Part shown: positions 43,603 to 53,480 of the stretch, one piece after another
Layout: each line of letters opens with the position of its first letter
Position numbering within the stretch: position 1 is the first letter of the stretch
Assembly (NCBI GenBank): GCA_029448655.1
Contig: JACCLO010000002.1
Coordinates: 2,232,001-2,296,000, forward strand
From: Wolfiporia cocos
Lineage: Eukaryota > Basidiomycota > Agaricomycetes > Polyporales > Phaeolaceae
DNA: 64,000 bases
Direction of reading: 5' to 3'
Translations under genes and position numbers: made by a program
The notes under the pieces: model-generated
Databases searched by the model: none
Seen by the model: the letters and a program-made list of their open reading frames with translations, nothing else
What the model was told of the DNA's origin: nothing

Positions 43603-45909
43603 CTATCGGATGTAACCTGCTGGTCCGGCCTTCATCTTCTCCCTCGTCTGCCTCCTGACCTTTGTTACCAAGTTTGAAAGCGCCTTCGGTGGCACGAAAC
43701 CGCTCCTTTGCATATCCCCCACAAGCTCATTGGCCAGAGCCCACTCCTTTCTGTCCACCAGAGCGTGCAATAAAATGTACCACGTATCGGTTGCTACGAA
43801 GATGCGCTTCTCAACCATGTCTCTGTAGTATCGTATCGCGTCTTGGATTCCTTCGGGCTCGGGGTTTTCGAGGCATGCTTTGATGAGAATATTGTAGGTG
43901 ACTCGGTTGGGTTTGAGACCCCGAAATCGCATTCTATTCCAGAGGAATTCCTGATATTCCAATGCGATCTTGCGATCAAGCCAATTCCTGCGGTGAATAT
44001 GGGAGAGAATACTAGTATAGGTGACCGCGTTCGGTTGTGCACCCGCCAGCTCGTTTTGCTCCATCTTCGTCAGCAATTCCAGCGCAGTTCGAAAGCCCTC
44101 CTCAGTTTGCGCCTTCATCTGATGGTCAATAATGGAGGTGAGCGTAGCTGCGTTCGGCTTGACGCCCTGCTTCTCCATGAGCTTGAACATGATCTGGGGT
44201 GCGTCATCCCGCACTTTGAGTAGTGCAGATAGAACGATGGAGAACGTGAAAACATCTCCAACAAGACCCTCGGACTCGATCGTATGCAGGATATCCGCCA
44301 GCGCCTTGAGCTGCCCCTTTCGTCCGTAATACCTGAGAAAGTTGTTGAAGCTAACAATGTCTGGTTTGGGTCCGTTCGCCTTCATTTCTCCAAGAAGCGC
44401 GCAGGCTTCTGTTTCGTGGTGGTAGAAGAGGAGGCCGTGGAGCATCGTATTGTAGACGACGAGTACGGAAGAGTCCTCTGGGCGAGGCGACATTGTTTGC
44501 AGGTCCTGCTTGAACGCCTGGAATCTTCTAAGTGCCTCTGTGTCATGTCCAGATCCAGAGTGATAAAGGGCATATATTAGGGCACGGTACGTGAATGTAT
44601 CTGGTCTCAGCCCTGAGGCCAGCATTGCGTCCCAAGCATTGATCGCCTGTTGGACCATCTTCAATTCTGCATAGCCGTTAATCAGGGCGGTCCACATGGC
44701 CACCGTTGGCATCAACCCCAAGTTATTCGCATCATCCCACAATTTCTCCGCGAGGTCCAACCGCCGACCTTGCACGAAGCCCGATATGAATGATGCCCAC
44801 ACGAACTCTGGGACCACAACAGTGTCCTTGACTTCGTCCTGCGATGCTTGGACGGTAAGCCAAGGCTCAGGACTAGTAAGTCCCTCGATAATGTTGCGAT
44901 AGAGCCTTGCCAATGTTGGCACAGCGGTGTCCCTAGTGAGATTGGACAGTTGCCTGGAGAGCGAGCCAGGGCGAGCGACCAGCCGAGCCACGCTAATGCG
45001 ATCAGCGTACGCAGTCAGCTTCTCCTGCAGCTGTCTATCGTGGTTCAAGGATTGAAGAAACGTCCGGAGGGTGTTTGGCGAGAAGTGTGCAGTAGTCTGG
45101 AGGGCGGTCTGCAGTGCACGACGGAATGAGTCTTGCATTGCATGCGCAGTAATTACGCAAAGTAGAATGTTCCCCCGAACGAGATTGAATGTGGCGGTCT
45201 TGGAAGCGGGTATTATTTCAGAGCGGTCCTCGCCGTCTTCAGTCTCTTCCTCCTCTTCTTCCGTCTCTCTCCACGCAATCTTCTCTCCCAATAGTTCCTG
45301 GTAACGTTCGTATAGACGGATTACGACAGCAGGATCATTTCGTCTGATGTACGAGAGCATGTACTCTCTGAGACCGTCCACGGCACCTCCTGCCGCAGTG
45401 ACGGTCGCGACTTCTTGCAACAACTCAACCTCCGATTCGGTGAAGGGCGACTCCACGCTCTTGGCCTGGCAAAACGCGGCAACAAATCTGGAGAACATGT
45501 TGAGCTGTGGTGGCCCGAGATACCGAAGGACCTCGTGTTTCTTCAGATCTTGCCAAGTTGCCTGTGCTGTCGCGATATCCGCGACTTCGGCGGCGTTCCT
45601 AATATCTGAGATGGCCCTATTAAATATGTTCACTGTATGGTCTGGTAGGTCCAGACGGAAGTGATGGTGAAATCTCTGCAGCTGGCCATCGAGCCGGTTC
45701 AAGAGCTGCATTGGGGTGACTGTATCTGAATTGGAGGATGCCGACGGTACGGCGGGTACGACCGGCTCCTTTGACGAGCCAGAGATATGTTCGAGCTTCG
45801 GGGGTCGTCGAGTAACATGTGTAGTCTTGCCTCTGGCGAAGACGCAAGGTGCGAGGAAGTCGAGCACAATGGGTACGGAAGCTCGGTGGGCTGCACTATG
45901 TGCGAGCAT
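43603..45909 (-). CDS. Pentatricopeptide repeat (PPR) protein, mitochondrial
   Basis: RNA-binding PPR protein, most likely acting on a mitochondrial transcript. A single exon of 768 codons, unusual here where almost all genes are heavily spliced. A basic, hydroxylated N-terminus without acidic residues for about 30 residues suits mitochondrial targeting. PPR units of about 35 residues are clear in the second half: TVAMWTALINGYAELKMVQQ, RPDTFTYRALIYALYHSG, KPDIVSFNNFLRYYGRKGQL, VGDVFTFSIVLSALLKVRDD, KPNAATLTSIIDHQMKAQ, QPNAVTYTSILSHIHRRN and KPNRVTYNILIKACLENPEP. The first half is helical without clear PPR signature. The specific ortholog and RNA target are not recognised. Confidence 0.9.
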   Translation of the reverse strand: MLAHSAAHRASVPIVLDFLAPCVFARGKTTHVTRRPPKLEHISGSSKEPVVPAVPSASSNSDTVTPMQLLNRLDGQLQRFHHHFRLDLPDHTVNIFNRAISDIRNAAEVADIATAQATWQDLKKHEVLRYLGPPQLNMFSRFVAAFCQAKSVESPFTESEVELLQEVATVTAAGGAVDGLREYMLSYIRRNDPAVVIRLYERYQELLGEKIAWRETEEEEEETEDGEDRSEIIPASKTATFNLVRGNILLCVITAHAMQDSFRRALQTALQTTAHFSPNTLRTFLQSLNHDRQLQEKLTAYADRISVARLVARPGSLSRQLSNLTRDTAVPTLARLYRNIIEGLTSPEPWLTVQASQDEVKDTVVVPEFVWASFISGFVQGRRLDLAEKLWDDANNLGLMPTVAMWTALINGYAELKMVQQAINAWDAMLASGLRPDTFTYRALIYALYHSGSGHDTEALRRFQAFKQDLQTMSPRPEDSSVLVVYNTMLHGLLFYHHETEACALLGEMKANGPKPDIVSFNNFLRYYGRKGQLKALADILHTIESEGLVGDVFTFSIVLSALLKVRDDAPQIMFKLMEKQGVKPNAATLTSIIDHQMKAQTEEGFRTALELLTKMEQNELAGAQPNAVTYTSILSHIHRRNWLDRKIALEYQEFLWNRMRFRGLKPNRVTYNILIKACLENPEPEGIQDAIRYYRDMVEKRIFVATDTWYILLHALVDRKEWALANELVGDMQRSGFVPPKALSNLVTKVRRQTREKMKAGPAGYIR

Positions 45910-46211
45910 GCGCCAACAAACTCTGCGCCGTGAGGTTAGGATGATATAAAATACACAAGACGTATGCAGACGACTTACAATAGTCCTTCTGGCACAGCAA
46001 TCGGCCGCAGAAGGTCAGCCCGCGAGAGCAGTGCATGCAGTACTTTCGGTCGATCGAGGTTATGTCGTGCGCCGCAAAGCGGGGCGCTTGTGCCTGAAAC
46101 GACCCAGGGGGGTCGGCGCGCTTCTCTTTCAGTCGTGCCTCCAACGAGTGTATCTCATTCTGCCTTCGCCATCAATTCTTTGTGCTTATACGACTCTGAC
46201 GGTTCACTACA
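45910..46211. promoter_or_regulatory. Divergent promoter between PPR gene and U-box cyclophilin
   Basis: About 300 bp between two diverging starts. No TATA box or other element recognised. Confidence 0.4.
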
Positions 46212-48280
46212 ATGGGACATGGGAACTCAAACAAGCTCTATGTCACCCATGCAGAGCATTCGGGCATGTTTGGACAGCATACCGCGTCCTCGGCGGGCTT
46301 CAAAGCGTGAGCACACATCCTGATAATAGTTATAAGCTGCTCACACAGCAATGCAGAAAGAACGAGGGATCACACCCTAGAGCTATCACACCGTTCGACT
46401 GCTGTGCGCTGTCGTTCCAACCCTTCACGCATCCTATCTGTGCTCGCAACACCGACGGTACAGGCCATGTGTTCGACTTGGTAAATATAATCCCCTGGCT
46501 AAAGTGCGTTTCATAATCCGTGTATGCAAGGCGCGCATCCTCAGATAATCTCCGCAAATCATGCAGGCAGCACAATAATACGAATCCTATCACGCAAGAA
46601 CCTCTCGCGCCCTCTGACCTCATTACGCTGCACTACTCTCGCAAGCCATCAGGGGAGATTCACGACCCCATCTCCTTCAAGCCATTCAGCGAACACTCGC
46701 ACATAGTCGCCATTGCTACTACAGGAAATGTATTCCTTGCGGAGAGTGTGAAAGGCGGTAGGGACTTGGTCGCCGACGTGAAGTTCAAGAAGTGCGTCCC
46801 GTTTGCAATCCAACTTACACCTCTGTTCACTTACGTCATAGGGAGGACGTGATAACTCTGCAGAACCCCCACGGTCTACCTCCGGCCTCCGTGTCCACCG
46901 CGGTTACGAAGAAAGTCGAGCAAACGGAGAAGCCCAAGACGGTTGTTACAAAATCAAGCGCCACCAAGACTACGGCCCAGGTACCATGTATGAACCCTGC
47001 CATACTTCATTGCTTCCTCTCCAGTATTCAACATAATCACAGGGAACATCTCGCCCTATTCTACGGGATTACCAGGTGCCTCGCTTACGTCGACATCTAT
47101 TGACCCTCAAACTAAAACCTCTCAGTTGGTATGGGATGAGGTGTGACAAATTCGTCTCATGATTATGGGAATAGGCCTTATGCGACCGATTGTGTTACAG
47201 GAAGAACTAATGTTCGAAGATTTCGCGAATCTGCCCAAAGGGAAGGGCAAGGAGAAAGATGTTGGAAAGCGGAGAGCTTATGTGAGGGTCGTTACGACCC
47301 TCGGTGGTGGCAGTCTTAACTTGGAACTATACTGCGAGAAGGTACGTTAAGAGGTATGATCGCAACCCTCCGACTAACGGTCCCTCGTATAAGGCACCAA
47401 AGACTTGCTACAACTTCCTACAACTGGCCAAAGCTGGGAAATATAATGATTGTTTATTCCATCGTCTCGTTCCTGGGTTTATGGTGGGTGGAGAATGTAC
47501 TATATCGACAATGGTGCTCACCGAAAGAGCAGATACAAACAGGAGACCCTACTGGGACTGGCGCAGGCGGCGAGTCATGCTGGGGTACTCCGTTCCGAGA
47601 TGAACATGACATGCGCAACGCTGCAAAACATGATTCGCGAGGAGTTGTTGCGATGGCTAACAAAGGCCCCGGAACGAATGGGTACGCCTTTTGACACTTC
47701 GGTTTTTCACAAAAGAGCTCATGTCATTTCTCAGCTCGCAGTTTTATGTAATCTTTCGAGCCACACCACATTTGGACAAGAAGCATACGGTCTTCGGAAA
47801 GCTGGTCGGTGGCGAGGATGTGCTTGACGCCCTAGAAGCACTTCCAGTAAAACCTGGCACTGAGCGACCAGCAAAACCCGTCCGAATTACTGAAGTAGTA
47901 ATGTAAGTTGCCAGTGTGATTCATTGGCGCAATTCTAGCTCACGATATTTCTCAGCTACCAAGACCCCTTTGACGAGTACAAGAATCGACGGGACAAGCG
48001 ACTCGCGCGAAAAGCAGAAGCGGAGCAGAGCGCGAAAGGGGGTGGCAAGCTGGCCGACAAGAAGGATGGTGATGACATCAACTGGTTCGGTACCAAAGTC
48101 GGCTTGGAAAGCTCGGTTCTTGGTGGGGGCGGTAGCGGGGGCGTGGGCAAGTATCTGAACTCGGGCACAAAGAGACCGGCCCAGGATGCGATTTCTCGCG
48201 TGGCAGACGACAGCGTTGGTCTCTCGGACGAGACCAAGAAAAAGCGCAGAATCGGGTTTGGTGATTTCTCAGGATGGTAG
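46212..48280 (+). CDS. CYP8: U-box cyclophilin-type peptidyl-prolyl isomerase (PPIL2/Cyp8)
   Basis: Nuclear protein combining a U-box ubiquitin-ligase module and a cyclophilin domain; homologues are found in spliceosomes. Ten exons, 46212-46306, 46330-46503, 46567-46791, 46842-46987, 47043-47140, 47201-47341, 47394-47483, 47533-47681, 47735-47902 and 47956-48280, encode 536 residues. N-terminal [16 protein letters not shown] is characteristic. The U-box spans [11 protein letters not shown] to NPITQEPL and [14 protein letters not shown]. The cyclophilin domain runs from [20 protein letters not shown] through [20 protein letters not shown] and [20 protein letters not shown] to [14 protein letters not shown]. 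The tail is Lys/Gly-rich and ends [11 protein letters not shown]. All junctions keep frame. Confidence 0.95.
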
Positions 48281-48388
48281 GTCATGAAACTGAAATTCCG
48301 CCCTATGATACACCATGCGTCTATAGTATGTATAGTATATATTATGGTATATCTGCGTGTGTTCGTACGATATCCTCGACACGGCCAA

Positions 48389-49356
48389 TCAGCCCGCCAC
48401 AGGTACACGCTCCCTTTGCCTGGATGAGACTGGCTCTTCCTCCTCTGCGTCTGGGCATCCAGTGTCAGCCACGGCAGGCTGATATGAGCAATGATGAGCT
48501 CATTACCTTCCCCTTTCTTGATGGCAGGCCGTTCTTGCGGCACTTGAGGCAATTCCAGGGGAGGTTCCCTCTCTGTTTCGGCCTGCATAGCAGATCTTCA
48601 GCATCACAACACATGCGGGCAATCGATGAGCTAACCGCTTCGCCTTGAAGGACTTTCAGTTCGGACTGAACAGCCTCCTCGTCTTCAACTGTGAGCACGC
48701 TAGCTAGCATCTCGTCAATTTCCTATCCCAATATCAGCCTAATAGTCGTCGAGAAACGCGGCAATGTTTTTACCCTTTGATACTCTCTTGCTTCCTGCGT
48801 CTCCTCTAGCAATTTCTCCACGCTCTCCAAGTCCATCTCCTTGTGTATTTGCTTGAGCACTTCATTGCCCTGCTGGAGTCCGTGTAATACGGACATCTCG
48901 ATTAATGAGAACTCTATCGTGGAGACCTAAGCAACAAGATTTGAAGTTCCCTAAATGCCAAGCAAGAATGACACGCAACACCGGGCGCACCAGCTTCTCG
49001 AGGTTCTCAAGCTGCCCATCGGTCTTGACTAGCAGACTCTCTTGGTATTTGCGTCTCCGGAGAGCAGATAAAGCGCGATCTTTATTCCCTGCAGCTAGTT
49101 GCTGCTTTGCAATTTCGTGTTCGCGATCGAGGACTGCTTGTATCTGCCGTGAGTCGTCTCATGGTTGAGAATACCAAATGCAGAGCTCAGATGCCAAGTG
49201 CACCTTCTTCTGATACTGTTTCACCTTATCTCTCTGCAGCTTAAGACTACAGCGAGATATGAGCCTTTCGGACGTGGAGGAGCTTCGAGGACTTACTGAC
49301 TCAAGAATAGCGCGATCCTGTGCGGTGATCTTTGGAGTGGACTGGTTGCCACCCAT
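48389..49356 (-). CDS. VPS20: ESCRT-III subunit Vps20 (CHMP6)
   Basis: Initiates ESCRT-III polymers on endosomal membranes in multivesicular-body sorting. Seven exons on the minus strand, 49301-49356, 49204-49246, 48991-49143, 48774-48926, 48636-48722, 48507-48582 and 48389-48450, encode 209 residues. MGGNQSTPKIT carries an N-terminal myristoylation glycine, as in Vps20. Core helices read AILDLKLQRDKVKQYQKK, ALSALRRRKYQESLLVKT, NLEKLVSTIEFSLIEMSVLH, EREYQ-type charged helix, and EIDEMLASVLTVEDEEAVQS. The C-terminus PVSSRQRERVPVAG matches Vps20. The last intron is 56 nt; a nearer acceptor would leave only 28 nt and a premature stop, so it was rejected. Confidence 0.93.
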
Positions 49357-49761
49357 TGCTGTAATCGTGACGGAGAAAGTCAAGTCCTGGTTGCTTCCTA
49401 TTTGGGTGGAGGCAGCGAAAGCCCTGGGCTTGTTACACAGCTAGACCCTTGCAATTGAGCTGCGGTACATGTAAGAGGGCGTCACAGGCGAAGCCACGGA
49501 GATCTAGATCGATTGTCGCTTCTCGGGGGAGATGTGGCCAGACGTATGGTATGGCGTCAATACAATGCTAACATGGATGCCACTCATCCAGTTACAATCA
49601 CAGACATGTAAACATCCATCAATAAATGCTATACCTGTAAATACTACAACAAACGCCTCGTACACATCCAGCACAGCAACGAGTCAGCTAGATAACGATA
49701 ACTAAGAAGACCGCCTCGGATACTGTTCTACAAGGCGGCTCAGCCAGGTCTCAAAATCGTA
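49357..49761. other. Intergenic: VPS20 promoter and Zn2Cys6 gene 3' end
   Basis: About 400 bp between tandem minus-strand genes, with AT-rich sequence near 49600-49660 that suits a 3' UTR. No coding sequence seen. Confidence 0.35.
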
Positions 49762-52700
49762 TTACATATTCCCGCCGGCGATTGCATGGTATCCTTGCCC
49801 TTGCTCCACGGATAGAGTCGTCGTGGTATCATATTGGGCTCCGCAAATCTGTTCCACAAAGTCATGTAACATCTTGCCGTACCGGTCTGAAAGACGGAGT
49901 GAGCAGGATCATGACGAGCAATGCGAAGGAAGACGTACGGGCAAGAGGAATCTGTTGTCCCACACGGAAGATGACACTCCTGTAAGAATGCTCTCAGAGA
50001 CACGTGTTCCTGAGATCGATCTCTTAGGGCAACTCACTGTAGGAAGTTGACTTCCTGACGAAGAGTGTTGCACATCTCTTCACTATTGCAGTCAATGGCA
50101 ACGCGAAGGAATCGCACGAGGACTCTGCCAGCCATGAACCAGCAGATCTAGCGTGGACTCAGTGGGCGTACAGCTTGAAATATGATCTTCTGCTTACAAT
50201 TGGGGACAAACCCAGTAACGGCAAGTCATAACTTGTCGACGATATGACGTAGACCATGTCCAGGATTTGACGAGATGCGCTCAATATTTTGCATGAGGAA
50301 GTGCAGGTTGATTGTCCAACAACGGCATGTGGTTCATGAAGTAGAATCTCAGCTCTGGAGATCCACGACCGAAGTTAGCTTCTTGAGGGATCAACAAGTT
50401 TACAACCCACAGATGAGCAGCCGACCATGCTGAGAACAGGTGAGGATCCACCTGCTCACTGACGGGGTTCCTGAGATGACCAGGGATTGAGGCCTTGAAG
50501 AGGGTCACAAGTCGGTCAAGCTCGATAAAGGCTGGCGTTGCCCGAGTGTCATCTTTAGCGTCAGTCCTGATCTTAGACTCCGGTGGAACTGTAGTAGCTG
50601 GGTCCCCTGCGTGATGCCTTGAGCGGAAACGAAGGTTGAAGTTCTTCACACGGGACAAAAGCATAGCGGACTTGACGTATAGGATGAACGGGTCAGTTTG
50701 ATCTTCAGGGTGTGTGAGGAGTACATCGGCGTCGTGTGAGAACTGTCGTTCAATAGGTGTCACGAGGACCTGCAAAATCATTCGGACAGTTCACGGCTGT
50801 GGTATTCAAATGGGCGCGAGGACGTACCCCTTGATCAAATTGGTCACGGCGGAGAGGGAGCAGCTGCGCGATATCCTGATCATCGATGGTCATGGCCCAC
50901 GCATTACCAGTGCCATGCACTCGCTCCAGGGCATACCCTGAAAAACAATCAGGCGATATGTAACGAGTACCTGTCCCTACTGACCAATCCAGAAAACATT
51001 ACGCCGCACTTCCTCTTCTACGGTATTCCTTGGTGGCGGTAGAAGTGATGAGGGTCGAAGCACTTCCGCAATCGCATGGAAGGGTCGACAGACATTCAAG
51101 GCACACGGGAGGGAGTATCGAAGGGCATGAGATGTGGTAAGGAATGCCTTCATAACATTTAGAATATTGACAATGAAGTATGTGAAGGATACTGACTTCC
51201 GCCCATCTGCACAAGGCTCGGTCAATAAACATGGAACCTCGAACGTGTGTCGTACATACTTGGCATTATACCATAACCACCAAGAGAGCAAAATCAACGC
51301 TGAAAGCGTATGTCTAGCGTTCAGCATGTCGCGAGGCAGCAGATAGTTGACAGATAAGCACCTTGAACATTTTGGAACAGTTCCTTTGACTCATCCATAG
51401 CAGCGTCCAGCGACATTTTCGCGAATTTGGCTTGATTCTCTGAGAAGGACTCCTCGATGCCTTCCCTCGCCTTATATTTATCGGGGAATATGTCATCTAA
51501 GCGAACCCAGTGAATAAGTGCTCACACTCATAAATCCGCACAAGAGGTCAGACGCACACGGAGAAAACTCAGGCGAGGTAGGATTAAGAGGACGGGGTAA
51601 CTCGGCCGTATACATGCTACCCACCGCGCAAATGGCGTGCAGCAGTGCTGTGATGGGGAAATTGGGATGAGTAGGAGGTAGTGTTAAAGTGGATAGGAAT
51701 GTTGGTTGATGAAACATGCGATTGGCATCAGGGTGGTATATGAAGAAAGCATCGACACTATCAGCTATTGGTTAAGTTCGAATTACAGCAAGAAGAAGTG
51801 TGATGACTAACAGGTGGCGCAGCAACAAGGGGCCTGGCAGGTTCTTCGGCCAGGCGCTGTACAAGATATCCAGACAATGGTCGGGACTGTGGGTTTCAGA
51901 GCTTGCCGACCCACTACTCGTCTCGTTCACTGCGGTTGGTGAGCCTGAAGCGGCCGTCAGTGATTCAAGGCGCGAAGCCGGGGAAGGCATGCCTGCGGTC
52001 CCAATTAGGCTCGCCACACCGGCCAGATTGTCCAACGCAGTGCCAGACTGGAACTGCTGAAAGGCGAATGTCGGGTCCACTGGGATGGTCGCACCGCTAT
52101 TGAACGTATTGATGTTCGGGGTGCCGCTGGTATAAGCGGAAGGCACCTCATTTGTAGCAAGAAGCATATTTGTGCCTTGCTGAGCGCCATGCTGTTGTTG
52201 GCTCGAAACGAAGTTATTGGCCTGCTGAGATGCTTGTGCTTTATCCTTTTCATGCAGCAGCGCCTCAAGCTCATCTAGAAGGTATGACGCGAGTTGTAGA
52301 GCTATAACGCACATACTGACCGGTGAGACTCACTGATTCTGCTCTCTAGTCGTTCAAATCGTGCCTTTGGGTTTTCAAAGGGATCTGAGCTGTCCGTCTC
52401 AGTAACTTACGGATCACAGTGGGTGAGTAATACACCAAAGCAACAGTCCAGTGGCTCACCTTCGTCATATGTGCAGTCAGGATGAGGGGGTAACTCAGAT
52501 CCCGCCGGAGCGTGCGCAACCTGGTATCGGTGCGAGCGCTCGCATGTTGTGCATGGTCTCTTCGCGTCGCTGCCCAGCGGAGAAGAAGTGAGTAACCTCG
52601 GCCATCGGTCATGCGCCGAGGCCAACCAACCATTTCTGCGGGGTATAACATTAGCTTGGATAATTACACGCTGCTAATTTCTGCCTACCAGCTTGCGTTT

Positions 52701-52853
52701 GCGACACTTATGGCACGCCTGAATTGATGATGATTCGGTAGGTCGCTCAGGAGCAGGGAGTGGGTCGTAGCATACCTGATTCCTCTTGAGCACAGATGCA
52801 TGCGGGTGAAAGGTCTGTTTTGGAGCCTGTGAAGGTGATGCAGCCTTTGGCAT
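49762..52853 (-). CDS. Zn2Cys6 transcription factor with fungal-specific regulatory domain
   Basis: Fungal binuclear-zinc-cluster regulator; target genes unknown. Many exons on the minus strand; the start at 52853 opens MPKAASPSQAPKQTF. The zinc cluster is C-x2-C-x6-C (ACHKCRKRKLKC) followed by CDAKRPCTTCERS and a last cysteine in HPDCTYDE, split over three exons, one of them 5 nt (52631-52635, sequence AAATG). A coiled-coil-like segment (LLDELEALLHEKDKAQ) and a Ser/Gln-rich linker follow. The regulatory domain shows MFHQPTFLSTLTLPPTHPNF, LLHAICAVGSMY and EEEVRRNVFWIG, matching PF04082 (Fungal_trans). The last exon ends HAIAGGNM. Exon borders between about 49900 and 52300 were followed by motif and are less certain. 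Confidence 0.88.
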
Positions 52854-53480
52854 CGTGTTCTGTCAAGCGGGCGCCGAGGAAAGTACAATGATGGACGCTG
52901 TTGAGATGGTAATGAGCAGCGCGCAATTGCGGCGATAGTAGCGCGTATAGCGTGAGTGGGACTCGATTCGGTTAGTCCGCCACAGTTGGCGGGATGCTTA
53001 TGTAACGCGCATTCAGCGCGCTCGCTGTTTCTCGAGCTCAACGAGCTCGCCGTCGCCCGCGCCGCATACGGAGAGTGGCGCCTGCCTCGGCCGCAGCAAT
53101 ATCTTTCTACCATCATCTTACTCCGGTTTTGTGCCTTGAATGGAACTAACTGGGTAACTCGCCTATCGCACTAGCGTTCTCAGCTGGCTGCAGGTTCACT
53201 ATTCAGAGGTCAATGCAATGGTCATAGAATAATCCAACGGTTATTGCACTATCCCAAGACGCTCAGGTCCCACTGCCGCCGGCATGACCTCGCGCTGCGA
53301 TATGGTTTGGCGGAAGTCCGTCAGTCCGCCTTGGGTATGGGAATGATAAGCAAGCATGCCGCGTTCCTCGTCAGTCGGTCGAATCAGGGTCATTCAGTGC
53401 CGCTCACGAGTACAAATTCTCGTGTCGAGACTCCCAGGAAGTAACCATCTCTGCTCGTTCGTAACTGCTACAAGTCCACG
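52854..53480. promoter_or_regulatory. Divergent promoter between Zn2Cys6 gene and gamma-glutamyltransferase
   Basis: About 630 bp between diverging starts. A mirror-like GAGCTCAACGAGCTC sequence at 53034-53048 is a near palindrome that could bind a dimeric regulator. The link to the adjacent regulator is a guess. Confidence 0.4.

Noticed and set aside
49740..50003. Minus-strand frame as the natural end of the Zn2Cys6 gene
   Set aside because: A spliced alternative gives a better C-terminus (RYGKMLHDFVEQI ending HAIAGGNM at 49762), with consensus donor and acceptor.
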